A stretch of DNA of 64,000 nucleotides from Neisseria lactamica NS19 (GCA_000193795.2 AEPI01000028.1:1-64000); one strand, 5' to 3'. Positions 1-8,594 are shown, counted from the first letter of the stretch. Numbers and translations are program-made. The notes: generated from the sequence alone by a model not told the origin.

Positions 1-1
1 C

Positions 2-97
2 GCGCCCGCCCGTCAGGAAGGGTTCAACTGGACGATTGCAACCCTGTTTGCCCTTATCGTCCTCATTATGCAGCTTTCCTACCTCTTCATCCTATGA
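2..97 (+). CDS. C-terminal end of a membrane protein (partial)
   Basis: Only the last 31 codons are present. The frame is open from the window edge and ends in a TGA that overlaps the argA ATG (ATGA). The residues are strongly hydrophobic (TIATLFALIVLIMQLSYLF), as in a final transmembrane helix that ends at the C terminus. The overlap indicates co-transcription and probably translational coupling with argA. The family cannot be told from this much sequence. Confidence 0.6.
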   Translation, partial: APARQEGFNWTIATLFALIVLIMQLSYLFIL

Positions 98-1404
98 ACG
101 CGCCCGACCTCTTTGTCGCCCACTTCCGCGAAGCCGCCCCCTACATCCGCCAAATGCGCGGCACGACACTGGTCGCCGGCATAGACGGCCGCCTGCTCGA
201 CGGCGATACTTTAAACAAGCTCGCCGCCGACATCGGGCTTTTGTCGCAACTGGGCATCCGCCTCGTCCTCATCCACGGCGCGCGCCCCTTCCCCGACCGC
301 CCCGCCGCCGGACAAAACCGCGCGCCGCATTACTGCCGGGGCTGGCGCGTTACCGACGAAACCGCGATCGAACAGGCGCAGCAGTTTGCCGGCACCGTCC
401 GCAGCCGTTTTGAAGCCGCATTGTGCGGCAGCGTTTCCGGGTTCGCGCGCGCCCCCTCCGTCCCGCTCGTATCGGGCAACTTTCTGACCGCCCGTCCCGT
501 CGGGATCGTCGACGGCATAGATATGGAATATACGGGCGTTATCCGCAAAACCGACACCGCCGCCATCCGTTTCCAACTCGACGCGGGCAACATCGTCTGG
601 CTGCCGCCGCTCGGACATTCCTACGGCGGCAAGACCTTCCATCTCGATATGCTTCAAACCGCCGCCGCCGTCGCCGTCTCGCTTCAGGCGGAAAAACTCG
701 TTTACCTGACCCTTTCAGACGGCATTGCCCGCCCCGACGGCACGCTCGCCGAAACCCTCTCGGCACAGGAAGCGCAATCGCTGGCGGAACACGCCGGCGG
801 CGAAACCCGGCGGCTGGTCGAATCCGCCCTTACCGCGCTCGAAGGCGGCGTGCGGCGCGTCCAAATCCTCAACGGCGCCGCCGACGGCAGCCTGCTGCAA
901 GAACTCTTTACCCGCAACGGCATCGGCACGTCCGTCGCCAAAGAATCCTTCGTTTCCATCCGGCAGGCGCACAGCGGCGACATCCCGCACATCGCCGCCC
1001 TCATCCGTCCTTTGGAAGAACAAGGCATCCTGCTGCACCGCAGCCGCGAATACCTCGAAAACCACATTTCCGAATTTTCCATCCTCGAACACGACGGCAA
1101 CCTGTACGGCTGTGCCGCACTGAAAACCTTTGCCGAAGCCGATTGCGGCGAAATCGCCTGCCTTGCCGTCTCGCCGCAGGCACAGGACGGCGGCTACGGC
1201 GAACGCCTGCTTGCCCACATTATCGATAAAGCGCGCGGCGCAGGCATAAGCAAGCTATTCGCACTGTCCACAAATACCGGCGAATGGTTTGCCGAACGCG
1301 GCTTTCAGACGGCATCGGAAGACGAGTTGCCCGAAACGCGGCGCAAAGCCTACCGCAACAACGGACGAAACTCGCATATTCTGGTGCGTCGCCTGCACCG
1401 CTGA
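94..1404 (+). CDS. argA: N-acetylglutamate synthase (amino-acid N-acetyltransferase)
   Basis: The 436-residue protein has the two-domain layout of bacterial ArgA. An amino-acid-kinase-like domain fills about residues 1-280 (LVLIHGARP near the start). A GNAT acetyltransferase domain follows from about residue 285, with the acetyl-CoA-binding stretch CLAVSPQAQDGGYGERLLAH near 350-370. It makes N-acetylglutamate from glutamate and acetyl-CoA, the first step of arginine synthesis in the cytosol. The start is the ATG that overlaps the preceding stop codon. An inverted uptake-sequence terminator follows. Confidence 0.93.
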   Translation: MNAPDLFVAHFREAAPYIRQMRGTTLVAGIDGRLLDGDTLNKLAADIGLLSQLGIRLVLIHGARPFPDRPAAGQNRAPHYCRGWRVTDETAIEQAQQFAGTVRSRFEAALCGSVSGFARAPSVPLVSGNFLTARPVGIVDGIDMEYTGVIRKTDTAAIRFQLDAGNIVWLPPLGHSYGGKTFHLDMLQTAAAVAVSLQAEKLVYLTLSDGIARPDGTLAETLSAQEAQSLAEHAGGETRRLVESALTALEGGVRRVQILNGAADGSLLQELFTRNGIGTSVAKESFVSIRQAHSGDIPHIAALIRPLEEQGILLHRSREYLENHISEFSILEHDGNLYGCAALKTFAEADCGEIACLAVSPQAQDGGYGERLLAHIIDKARGAGISKLFALSTNTGEWFAERGFQTASEDELPETRRKAYRNNGRNSHILVRRLHR

Positions 1405-1426
1405 CCGCAACGGAAAGCCGCCGCAG

Positions 1427-1460
1427 AAATGCCGTCTGAACCCCGTTTCAGACGGCATTT
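1427..1460 (+). terminator. Inverted DNA uptake sequence terminator after argA
   Basis: Two uptake sequences (ATGCCGTCTGAA and its reverse complement) face each other across about 6 bases and are flanked by AAA and TTT. This is the usual Neisseria pairing of an uptake signal with a Rho-independent terminator. Confidence 0.8.
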
Positions 1461-1499
1461 CCCCGATTATAAAGACCTGCCCAACCCTCAAGGACCCCG

Positions 1500-3542
1500 A
1501 TGAAATCCTACCCCGACCCCTACCGCCATTTTGAAAACCTCGATTCCGCCGAAACGCAAAACTTTGCTGCTGAAGCGAATGCCGAAACGCGTGCGCGTTT
1601 TTTAGAAAACGACAAAGCGCGCGCATTGTCTGACGGCATTTTGGCGCAGATGCAGGATACGCGGCAGATTCCGTTTTGTCAGGAACACCGCGCGCGGATG
1701 TACCATTTTCATCAGGACGCGGAATATCCGAAGGGTGTGTACCGCGTGTGTACGGCGGCGACCTATCGTTCCGGCTATCCCGAGTGGAAAATCCTGTTTT
1801 CGGTGGCGGATTTCGACGAATTGCTCGGCGACGATGTGTATTTGGGCGGCGTGTCGCACTTGGTGGAAAAACCCAACCGCGCGTTGTTAACACTGAGTAA
1901 ATCGGGCGGCGATACGGCGTACACGCTGGAAGTGGATTTGGAAGCAGGAGAATTGGTAGAAGGCGGTTTTCACTTTCCGGCAGGCAAAAACTATGTGTCG
2001 TGGCGCGATGAAAACAGCGTGTGGGTATGTCCGGCCTGGGACGAGCGGCAGTTGACCGAATCAGGCTATCCGCGCGAGGTGTGGCTGGTGGAACGCGGCA
2101 AGAGTTTCGAGGAAAGCCTGCCTGTGTATCAAATTGCCGAAGACGGGATGATGGTGAACGCGTGGCGTTACCTCGATCCGCAGGGTTCGCCGATTGATTT
2201 GATTGAAGCGTCTGACGGTTTTTACACCAAAACGTATTTGCAGGTGTCGTCCGAAGGCGAGGCGAAACCGTTGAACCTGCCCGCCGATTGCGACGTGGTC
2301 GGTTATCTGGCCGGGCATCTGTTGCTGACCTTGCGTAAAGACTGGAACCGCGCGAACCAAAGCTATCCGAGCGGCGCGCTGGTGGCGGTGAAGCTGAATC
2401 GGGGCGAACTCGGGGCGGCGCAGCTTTTGTTTGCGCCCGATGAAACGCAGGCATTGGAAAGCGTGGAAACGACCAAGCGTTTTGTGGTGGCGAGCCTGCT
2501 GGAAAACGTGCAAGGCCGCCTGAAAGCGTGGCGTTTTACCGATGGCAAATGGCAGGAGGCCGAACTGCCGCGCCTGCCTTCGGGCGCGTTGGAAATGACC
2601 GACCAGCCTTGGGGCGGCGACGTGGTTTACTTTGCCGCCGGCGATTTCACCACGCCGCTGACGCTGTTTGCATTGGATTTGAACGTGATGGAACTGACCG
2701 TCATGCGCCGCCAGCCGCAGCAGTTTGTTTCAGACGGCATCGAAGTGCGGCAGTTTTGGGCGGTTTCGTCCGACGGCGAACGCATTCCTTATTTCCACGT
2801 CGGCAAAAACGCCTCGCCCGACACGCCGACCTTGGTTTATGCCTACGGCGGTTTCGGCGTGCCCGAGCTGCCGCACTATCTGGGCAGCATCGGCAAATAT
2901 TGGCTGGAAGAGGGCAACGCCTTCGTGTTGGCGAACATACGCGGCGGCGGCGAGTTCGGCCCGCGCTGGCATCAGGCGGCGCAGGGAATCAGCAAACACA
3001 AAAGCGTCGATGATTTGCTTGCCGTCGTGCGCGATTTGTCCGAACGCGGCATCAGTTCGCCCAAACACATCGGTTTGCAGGGCGGCAGCAACGGCGGACT
3101 GATTACCGCCGCCGCCTTCGTGCGCGAGCCGCAAAGTATAGGCGCGCTGGTGTGCGAAGTGCCGCTGACCGACATGATCCGTTATCCGCTGCTGTCCGCC
3201 GGCGCAAGCTGGACGGACGAATACGGCAACCCGCAAAAATACGAAGTCTGCAAACGCCGGCTGGGCGAATTATCGCCGTATCACAATCTTTCAGACAGCA
3301 TCGATTATCCGCCCGCGCTCATCACCACCAGCCTGTCCGACGACCGCGTCCATCCCGCCCACGCGCTCAAGTTCTACGCCAAACTGCGCGAAACCTCCGC
3401 GCAATCGTGGCTCTACGCCCCGGACGGCGGCGGACACACCGGCAACGGCACGCAACGCGAATCCGCCGACGAAATGGCGTGCGTCTTATTGTTCCTCAAA
3501 GAATTTTTGGCATCATGTTTCAACACACAGGACGACACATAA
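1500..3542 (+). CDS. Prolyl oligopeptidase family serine peptidase (S9A)
   Basis: The 680-residue protein has an N-terminal beta-propeller and a C-terminal alpha/beta-hydrolase domain. The nucleophile lies in GGSNGGL (Ser near 529), the acid in SLSDDRVHP (near 613) and the histidine in GGGHTGNG (near 645). It should cleave short peptides after proline in the cytosol. AAGGA lies just before the ATG. The last nine or so codons (SCFNTQDDT, stop) are read from a dispersed repeat inserted at about 3515, so the native C terminus has been replaced. The gene is followed by a convergent rhodanese gene. Confidence 0.9.
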   Translation: MKSYPDPYRHFENLDSAETQNFAAEANAETRARFLENDKARALSDGILAQMQDTRQIPFCQEHRARMYHFHQDAEYPKGVYRVCTAATYRSGYPEWKILFSVADFDELLGDDVYLGGVSHLVEKPNRALLTLSKSGGDTAYTLEVDLEAGELVEGGFHFPAGKNYVSWRDENSVWVCPAWDERQLTESGYPREVWLVERGKSFEESLPVYQIAEDGMMVNAWRYLDPQGSPIDLIEASDGFYTKTYLQVSSEGEAKPLNLPADCDVVGYLAGHLLLTLRKDWNRANQSYPSGALVAVKLNRGELGAAQLLFAPDETQALESVETTKRFVVASLLENVQGRLKAWRFTDGKWQEAELPRLPSGALEMTDQPWGGDVVYFAAGDFTTPLTLFALDLNVMELTVMRRQPQQFVSDGIEVRQFWAVSSDGERIPYFHVGKNASPDTPTLVYAYGGFGVPELPHYLGSIGKYWLEEGNAFVLANIRGGGEFGPRWHQAAQGISKHKSVDDLLAVVRDLSERGISSPKHIGLQGGSNGGLITAAAFVREPQSIGALVCEVPLTDMIRYPLLSAGASWTDEYGNPQKYEVCKRRLGELSPYHNLSDSIDYPPALITTSLSDDRVHPAHALKFYAKLRETSAQSWLYAPDGGGHTGNGTQRESADEMACVLLFLKEFLASCFNTQDDT

Positions 3543-3665
3543 AGCGTCGCCCTATGTGTCGTCCTGATTTGGAAGGGGTTATACCCTCCCAAATAAAGTC
3601 TGATTCTACCGCCCCGAAGGACGGATGTCCAAGTAGCGAAGTTTCAACCGAAAAGGAAATACGAT
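3515..3665 (+). repeat. REP2-like dispersed repeat, copy 1
   Basis: About 150 bp match a second copy at 38353-38505 at most positions. The repeat contains an inverted repeat (AGGACGACACATA facing TATGTGTCGTCCT) and ends in a Shine-Dalgarno-like AAGGAAATACGAT. Its size and its ending in a ribosome-binding site agree with the meningococcal REP2 family, but that assignment is from memory. In this copy the expected ATG is ATA. The repeat supplies the last codons and stop of the peptidase gene. Confidence 0.7.
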
Positions 3666-3672
3666 AAATCAA

Positions 3673-3710
3673 GACGGCATTCCGTACCGTATCCGATAAG
3701 GAATGCCGTC
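3673..3710. terminator. Inverted GACGGCATTCC terminator between convergent genes
   Basis: The perfect 11-bp arms GACGGCATTCC and GGAATGCCGTC are separated by 16 bases. It is derived from uptake sequences and could serve both the peptidase gene and the rhodanese gene that faces it. Confidence 0.65.
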
Positions 3711-3724
3711 TGCAACCGTCAGAC

Positions 3725-4048
3725 TCAATAACGCGGCAAATATTTGTCCGCCTCAACCGCCCACGCGTCGATACCGCCTTTTAAGTTATATAGATTATCA
3801 AACCCCGCGTCCGCCAGATACATCGCCGTATGCAGGCTGCGGATGCCGTGGTGGCAATACACCACAAGCGGCACATCGTCCGGCAACTCGTTTTGCCGCA
3901 GCGGAATCAGATTCATCGGAATATGCAGCGCATTTGGCAGCGAACAAACCGCCGCTTCCTCATCCGTACGCACATCCAACAAACAAAACATCCGCCCCTC
4001 GTCCATCCACGCCTTCAATTCCGCCGCCCCAAGTTGCACGATATCCAT
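3725..4048 (-). CDS. Single-domain rhodanese
   Basis: The 107-residue protein is one rhodanese domain, with the LLDVRTDEE motif near residue 23 and the active-site loop YCHHGIRS, catalytic Cys near 65. Such proteins carry a persulfide sulfur on that cysteine and pass it to acceptors such as cyanide or thiols. There is no signal peptide, so it is cytosolic. It follows the methyltransferase gene on the same strand, with an inverted uptake sequence between them. The physiological acceptor is unknown. Confidence 0.88.
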   Translation of the reverse strand: MDIVQLGAAELKAWMDEGRMFCLLDVRTDEEAAVCSLPNALHIPMNLIPLRQNELPDDVPLVVYCHHGIRSLHTAMYLADAGFDNLYNLKGGIDAWAVEADKYLPRY

Positions 4049-4075
4049 CGCAAAATCCCCAAAAAACCAAGCAAA

Positions 4076-4113
4076 ATGCCGTCTGAAGCCCCAAACCCGC
4101 TTTCAGACGGCAT
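4076..4113 (-). terminator. Inverted uptake-sequence terminator
   Basis: Inverted copies of ATGCCGTCTGAA lie about 13 bases apart between the Pcm-like gene and the rhodanese gene, and would end the Pcm-like transcript. Confidence 0.7.
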
Positions 4114-4126
4114 CGCAATCCGAACA

Positions 4127-4783
4127 TCAAAAATTAAAACTGTCGAAAGGATGGGCATCCTTGTCGGTCAAACCGGCCGCCAAAGTATCGAACAGCACCT
4201 TCTCTTCAAACACATCGCCCCTGCGCGTAATCAAAAGCGCGCGCTGAACCGGCCTGCGTCCGACGATAACCGCCATACGCCCCCCGTCTTTCAACTGTTG
4301 TTTCAACACATCAGGCACAAGGCTGACCGCGCCGCCGACATAAACCGCATCAAACGGCGCGCCCGCAGAAGGTTCGGTTAATCCGTTGTTTTGCACATAA
4401 TCGATATTGTCCGAACCCAAGCCGTCCAACACCGCTTTGGCGCGCTTTTGCTGTTCGGCATCGATGTCGTCCGAAACCACCCTGCCCGCCAATTTTGCCA
4501 AAAGCGCGGCCGCATAGCCCGATCCCGTACCGATTTCCAAAACCGTATCGTTTTTAGTCAGCTTCAAGCCCTGCGCCAACCGCGCCACGACTTTCGGCTC
4601 GAGCATCTTATGACCGTTGGCAAGCGGCAGCTCCATATCCGCATACGCCAAACCCTGCAAAGACTCATCCACGAAAAGCTCGCGCGGAATCTCATCCAAC
4701 GCGTCCAAAACATCAAAATCCAATACATCCCAAGGACGGATTTGCTGTTCGACCATATTGAACCGCGCTTTATCAAAATCCAT
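4127..4783 (-). CDS. pcm: Protein-L-isoaspartate O-methyltransferase family protein
   Basis: The 218-residue protein has the SAM-binding motif VLEIGTGSGYAAA at about 81-93 and the N-terminal segment MVEQQIRPWDV typical of the short Pcm-like family in proteobacteria. Members are annotated as repairing isoaspartyl residues with S-adenosylmethionine, but this short branch may have another substrate. The start is well placed and 100 bp separate it from the upstream msrC gene on the same strand. Confidence 0.8.
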   Translation of the reverse strand: MDFDKARFNMVEQQIRPWDVLDFDVLDALDEIPRELFVDESLQGLAYADMELPLANGHKMLEPKVVARLAQGLKLTKNDTVLEIGTGSGYAAALLAKLAGRVVSDDIDAEQQKRAKAVLDGLGSDNIDYVQNNGLTEPSAGAPFDAVYVGGAVSLVPDVLKQQLKDGGRMAVIVGRRPVQRALLITRRGDVFEEKVLFDTLAAGLTDKDAHPFDSFNF

Positions 4784-4885
4784 TTAATGCTCCGTCAAAT
4801 AATTGCTTGAACAATGGCAGGCATTATAAAACCACACTCCCGCCGCGCCAACTTCGGCACGCGCCGCCCGCCTGTCTTTCCAGTC

Positions 4886-5413
4886 TCAAACCGCCTGACG
4901 CGAAGCCTCAAACCGCTTTTCCAAAATCTTCGCCAGTTCGCCCAAATACAAAGCATCCGTCTCATCAAACTGCGCCAAATGTTCGCTGTCCGCGTCCAAC
5001 ACGCCGATACAGAGGCCGTCTGAAAACAGCGGCACGACGATTTCCGAACGCGACAAAGACGAACAGGCAATATGGTCGGGATGCGCGTTCACATCCTTGA
5101 CCACCATCGTCTCACCCTTCGCCCAAGCCTGACCGCACACCCCGCGCCCGAACGGAATCCGCGTACACGCCAAAGGTCCCTGAAACGGTGCCAAAACCAA
5201 TTCGTCCGAACGCGTATCGACCAAATAAAAACCCACCCAAAACCAACCGAACGCCTCCTTCAAAACCGCCGCCGTGTTCGCCAAATTCGCCACCCGGTCC
5301 GTCTCGTCCGCCACCACAGACTCAATCTGCGGCAACACCTCCCGATAAAGCGCGGCCTTGTCCGAAGCCGAAAAATGAAGCGCGTGCATCACATCTCCCA
5401 TATTTGCATACAT
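4886..5413 (-). CDS. msrC: Free methionine-(R)-sulfoxide reductase (GAF domain)
   Basis: This 175-residue single GAF-domain protein contains the fRMsr signature: ACTRIPFGRGVCGQAW near 82-97 and HIACSSLSRSEIVVPL near 114-129. The three redox cysteines fall at about 83, 93 and 117, matching the 84/94/118 set of the E. coli and meningococcal enzymes. It reduces free methionine R-sulfoxide in the cytosol. Two internal methionines (residues 5 and 9) are alternative starts and MHALHFS may be the true N terminus. Confidence 0.9.
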   Translation of the reverse strand: MYANMGDVMHALHFSASDKAALYREVLPQIESVVADETDRVANLANTAAVLKEAFGWFWVGFYLVDTRSDELVLAPFQGPLACTRIPFGRGVCGQAWAKGETMVVKDVNAHPDHIACSSLSRSEIVVPLFSDGLCIGVLDADSEHLAQFDETDALYLGELAKILEKRFEASRQAV

Positions 5414-5569
5414 ATCAGGCAGCCATTATAAAACAACCTGCCCGAAACAACATTCCAAACCGCCCCGGCCGGCCGCTTCAAGTTGCGAACCCGCCGCATA
5501 TCCACTAAACTTCACGTTGCACCGCGCCACACGCGGCAGACAGAAAAAACACGACACGGAGCAAAAAAG

Positions 5570-6343
5570 ATGTATCGCCAAATCGGAATGTGGGATCAAA
5601 AATGGGTCATCGGCAACTGGAAAATGAACGGCCGGCTCCAAAACAACAACGCACTGATGCACCGCTTCCGCATCCATCCCACCGCCGAACGCGTCCTCAT
5701 CGGACTCGCCGCCCCGACCGTTTACCTGCTGCAACTGCACAACGCCATGCAAATCGTTTTAAACAACCGCATCCTCACCTGCGCCCAAGACGTGAGCCGC
5801 TTCCCCAATAACGGCGCGTACACCGGCGAAGTGTCCGCCGAAATGCTCGCCGACATCGGAACAGACATCGTCCTCATCGGACACTCCGAACGCAGCCTCT
5901 ATTTCGGCGAAAAAAACGAAATCCAACGCCGCAAAATGGAAAACGTCCTCAACGTCGGACTGATTCCATTATTGTGCGTCGGCGAAAGCCTCGAAGAGCG
6001 CGAAGCCGGCAAAGAACACGAAGTCATCGCCCACCAACTCTCCATATTGCAAGGGCTGGACACCAAAAACATCGCCGTCGCCTACGAACCCGTCTGGGCA
6101 ATCGGCACCGGCAAAGTCGCCACCGTCGAACAGATTGCCGATATGCACGCATTCATCTACAAAGAAATCTTGTCTTTGTGCGGAAGCGATGTTAAAATCC
6201 GCGTCCTTTACGGCGGAAGTGTGAAGGCGGACAACGCGGCCGACATCTTCGCAGTACCTTATGTGGACGGCGCACTCGTCGGCGGCGCGTCATTGTCGTA
6301 CGACTCCTTTACCGCCATCATCAGTGCTGCACAAAATGCGTAG
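5570..6343 (+). CDS. tpiA: Triosephosphate isomerase
   Basis: The TIM-barrel enzyme interconverts dihydroxyacetone phosphate and glyceraldehyde 3-phosphate. Catalytic signatures are GNWKMN near the N terminus (Lys), IGHSERS near residue 104 (His) and [11 protein letters not shown] near 170 (Glu), with the phosphate-binding GGSVK towards the end. GGAG lies 8 bases before the ATG at 5570 (257 aa). The ATG at 5588 (251 aa, MWDQKW) fits the usual family length equally well. secG begins 6 bp after the stop codon, as one transcription unit. Confidence 0.95.
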   Translation: MYRQIGMWDQKWVIGNWKMNGRLQNNNALMHRFRIHPTAERVLIGLAAPTVYLLQLHNAMQIVLNNRILTCAQDVSRFPNNGAYTGEVSAEMLADIGTDIVLIGHSERSLYFGEKNEIQRRKMENVLNVGLIPLLCVGESLEEREAGKEHEVIAHQLSILQGLDTKNIAVAYEPVWAIGTGKVATVEQIADMHAFIYKEILSLCGSDVKIRVLYGGSVKADNAADIFAVPYVDGALVGGASLSYDSFTAIISAAQNA

Positions 6344-6349
6344 AAAAAT

Positions 6350-6700
6350 ATGGAAGCCTTCAAAACCCTAATTTGGATTGTTAATATTATTTCCGCTTTG
6401 GCCGTCATCGTGTTAGTATTGCTCCAACACGGCAAAGGCGCGGATGCCGGCGCGACTTTCGGATCGGGAAGCGGCAGCGCGCAAGGCGTATTCGGCTCGG
6501 CTGGCAACGCCAACTTCCTCAGCCGTTCGACCGCCGTTGCAGCAACATTTTTCTTTGCAACCTGCATGGCGATGGTGTATATTCACACCCACACGACAAA
6601 ACACGGTTTGGACTTCAGTAACGTACAACAGACTCGGCAAGCACCCAAACCCGTAAGCAATACCGAACCTTCTGCCCCTGTTCCTCAGCAGCAGAAATAA
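6350..6700 (+). CDS. secG: Preprotein translocase subunit SecG
   Basis: The 116-residue protein has the SecG layout: a transmembrane helix at about 5-25, the conserved loop QHGKGADAGATFGSGS, and a second helix at about 58-78, followed by a polar Pro/Gln-rich tail. SecG assists the SecYEG channel in the inner membrane. It lies between tpiA and tRNA-Leu on the same strand, a common proteobacterial arrangement. Confidence 0.93.
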   Translation: MEAFKTLIWIVNIISALAVIVLVLLQHGKGADAGATFGSGSGSAQGVFGSAGNANFLSRSTAVAATFFFATCMAMVYIHTHTTKHGLDFSNVQQTRQAPKPVSNTEPSAPVPQQQK

Positions 6701-6713
6701 CAGTTTTTCAAAT

Positions 6714-6799
6714 GCCGACATGGTGAAATTGGTAGACACGCTATCTTGAGGGGGTAGTGGCCGTAGGCTGTGCGAGTTCAAATCTCGCTGTCGGCACCA
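6714..6799 (+). tRNA. tRNA-Leu (anticodon GAG)
   Basis: The 86-nt gene folds as a class II tRNA with acceptor arms GCCGACA and TGTCGGC, discriminator A and encoded CCA. The anticodon loop TTGAGGG gives GAG, there is a long variable arm, and the T loop is GTTCAAATC. It sits 13 bp after secG. Confidence 0.96.
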
Positions 6800-6805
6800 A
6801 CATAT

Positions 6806-6836
6806 AAAAACGCTTAGGAATTCTAAGCGTTTTTTT
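6806..6836 (+). terminator. Rho-independent terminator after tRNA-Leu
   Basis: The arms AAAACGCTTAG and CTAAGCGTTTT lie about a 5-base loop and are followed by a T run. Confidence 0.85.
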
Positions 6837-6837
6837 C

Positions 6838-7500
6838 GTTTAATCCCGTCTAATGCCGTCAACCAATCCCAATCAATACAAGGATTTCAGGCTGATTGTT
6901 ATCCTGCCGCCCCCCTTCCTGACCGTACGATCCCGTACAATCCGTCCTAATTGAACTAACCTGATTTTTTACGGCATCCGAAAAATACCGTAAAAATAAA
7001 GCCGAACGACCGCCAAATCAGGAATGCCAAGCGGAAAAGAGCTTGCAGGAGATGCCGCCAAACCGTAGGGAACGAGGGGGAAACCGTCCAAGATGCAGGG
7101 CGGTTTTTTTGTTTTTTTGAAAACGCCTATATAGGAATGCACTACCCTTACCTATTACCGCCGTTACCGTTAGGATTATAAAAATAATTATATGAAATAA
7201 AATAATAAAAATCGGTAACGATTACGGTAACAAATGGTAACAAGTGGTAACAATTGCCCCGCATTTTCGGCTTTTTTCCTGTCTTGGCAGTTGTAGCGCA
7301 GCGGAATGAAAAGCCAAAACGCACGGAAACGCGCCAAATTTGAGCAGGAATGGCGGTTAAACCGCTTGGATATTCACGGCATAGGCAGACGGCAAAATGC
7401 GCTAAAAACGCAAATTTGAGCCATTAACGGCGATTGATTAAAAAATAATCAGATTAACCACCGGTGTTTCAGACGGCATATATGCAGAAATTGCGGGGTA
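6838..7500. mobile_element. Apparent remnant of a tRNA-Leu-associated integrated element, left part
   Basis: About 660 bp directly after the tRNA gene hold no convincing gene. They do hold a terminator-like hairpin near 7081-7110 (AAACCG with CGGTTT and a T run), an AT-rich stretch at 7180-7210 and a cluster of GGTAAC repeats. The position next to a tRNA 3' end and the adjoining toxin-antitoxin genes suggest a decayed prophage or satellite. No integrase and no duplicated tRNA end were found, so the assignment is inferred. Confidence 0.4.
7163..7251. repeat. Iteron-like GGTAAC repeat cluster
   Basis: GGTAAC occurs at 7214, 7226, 7236 and 7246 (steps of 12, 10 and 10 bp) and once inverted at 7163, with an A/T-rich spacer between. 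The helical phasing suggests a protein-binding array such as a replication-initiator or phage-primase site. There is no primase gene in the window. Confidence 0.6.
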
Positions 7501-7512
7501 TAAAAAAGCGGC

Positions 7513-7540
7513 TTGCCGTGTTGTTTGTCTTTGGTATAAT
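7513..7540 (+). promoter_or_regulatory. Promoter of the HigB/HigA-type pair
   Basis: TTGCCG (7513-7518), a 16-bp spacer and a perfect TATAAT (7535-7540) lie 30 bp before the toxin ATG. Confidence 0.65.
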
Positions 7541-7570
7541 CCCCAGTATCACTAAGTAAACGGTTGCACA

Positions 7571-7939
7571 ATGCGGATATTTAGAAACCAGTGGGTAACG
7601 AAATTTGCCAAGAAACACAAAATCAGCGATTCCGAGTTACTGGAAGCGGTAGGACGGGCGGATAACGGACTGATAGACGCAGACCTTGGCGGCGGCGTGA
7701 TTAAGCAGCGCATAGCACGGCAGGGGCAAGGCAGAAGCGGCGGTTATCGCAGCCTGATATTTTTCAGGCGTGGAGAACGGGCTTTTTTCATGACTGCCTT
7801 TGCCAAGAACGACCGCGAAAACATCACGAACAAAGAACTTACAGAATTAAAGAAAGCCGCCGCCGTCATCTTGGCAATGACGGAAACCGACATAGAACAA
7901 GCCAAATCAAACGGCACTTTCACGGAGATACAGCCATGA
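7571..7939 (+). CDS. RelE/HigB-like toxin of a type II toxin-antitoxin system
   Basis: The 122-residue basic protein resembles the COG4737 RelE branch: MRIFRNQWVTKFAKKHKISD at the N terminus, a GGVIKQRIARQGQGRSGGYRSLIFFRRGERAFFM-type core at about 45-80 and FAKNDRENIT near 85. Members usually cut mRNA on the ribosome. Its stop overlaps the ATG of the antitoxin gene (ATGA), so the pair has the toxin-first order typical of HigBA. Here it is chromosomal, in the tRNA-linked remnant. Confidence 0.85.
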   Translation: MRIFRNQWVTKFAKKHKISDSELLEAVGRADNGLIDADLGGGVIKQRIARQGQGRSGGYRSLIFFRRGERAFFMTAFAKNDRENITNKELTELKKAAAVILAMTETDIEQAKSNGTFTEIQP

Positions 7940-8247
7940 AATACAAAAGCGAGATTTTCGCAGCAATACATGAAACCATGCAGGGACTGCACGACATCGG
8001 CGTCATCGACAAAAAAACTATGCGCGACTTCGACAAGTCGTGCCTGACTGAAATCAAGCCGTTAAACGGCGAAGATATTAAGGCAATCAGGGAGAAAGAG
8101 GCATTATCGCAAGCCGCCTTTGCCATCTATCTCAACGTGGGAAAAAACCACGTTTCGGCTTGGGAGCGGGGCGTTAAAAAACCGAGCGGCGCGGCGTTGA
8201 AGCTGCTGACCATCGTCAAAAACAAAGGTATTGAAGCTATCGCATAG
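7936..8247 (+). CDS. HigA-like helix-turn-helix antitoxin
   Basis: This 103-residue protein has an Xre-type helix-turn-helix: EDIKAIREKEALSQAAFAIYLNVGKNHVSAWERG at about 51-84, followed by GAALKLLTIVKNKGIEAIA. It should neutralise the upstream toxin and repress the shared promoter at 7513-7540. The 4-bp overlap with the toxin gene implies coupled translation. Confidence 0.85.
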   Translation: MKYKSEIFAAIHETMQGLHDIGVIDKKTMRDFDKSCLTEIKPLNGEDIKAIREKEALSQAAFAIYLNVGKNHVSAWERGVKKPSGAALKLLTIVKNKGIEAIA

Positions 8248-8330
8248 CCGACTTGGCAAACGGCAAAATCAGCAAGTTCACAATAGACACGCTGCTGAAT
8301 ATGCTTGCAAAAACAGGCAAGACCGCCTAA
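8244..8330 (+). pseudogene. C-terminal scrap of a second Xre-family antitoxin
   Basis: Starting within the stop codon of the HigA-like gene, another frame reads ADLANGKISKFTIDTLLNML and ends at TAA 8328. This matches the end of small Xre antitoxins (helix after the operator-reading helix). There is no start or DNA-binding helix, so it is a fragment, probably of a second module. Confidence 0.5.
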
Positions 8331-8432
8331 CTGAATATCAGGGCATAGCCGCATAAATGCCCCGACTGCATCAAACCAAGCCGAAACGGCGGCGGTGCAG
8401 ACGGCATAGCCCGACAGTAAGGCACGGCGCAG

Positions 8433-8490
8433 ACGGGCGCGAAACCCGAAACATCCCCGGTCGCAAGGCATGGGGATTTTTTGCGCCCGT
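8433..8490. other. Nested hairpin of unknown role
   Basis: An outer stem ACGGGCGC/GCGCCCGT encloses an inner stem ATCCCC/GGGGAT whose 3' side runs straight into six T. It could be a terminator of the toxin-antitoxin unit or part of a structured RNA. The rest of 8331-8556 shows no gene. Confidence 0.5.
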
Positions 8491-8556
8491 TGCAGGGGGA
8501 ATTGGATTTAAGCGGCGCGGGTTTGAAGGCAAAACGGGCGGGGCGCAGAACTGTTT

Positions 8557-8594
8557 AAATGCCGTCTGAATCTCAAACGATTTCAGACGGCATT
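8557..8594 (-). terminator. Inverted uptake-sequence terminator after the M48 gene
   Basis: AAATGCCGTCTGAA and its inverse lie about a short loop, with T runs on both strands, 36 bp past the M48 stop codon. Confidence 0.75.

Noticed and set aside
1255..2454. A 399-aa open frame on the minus strand over argA and the prolyl oligopeptidase
   Set aside because: Rich in Arg, Pro and Ser as expected of antisense to GC-rich Neisseria genes; both sense genes are convincing.
6413..6862. A minus-strand ORF across secG and tRNA-Leu
   Set aside because: It is the complement of a tRNA plus secG; the sense features explain the sequence.
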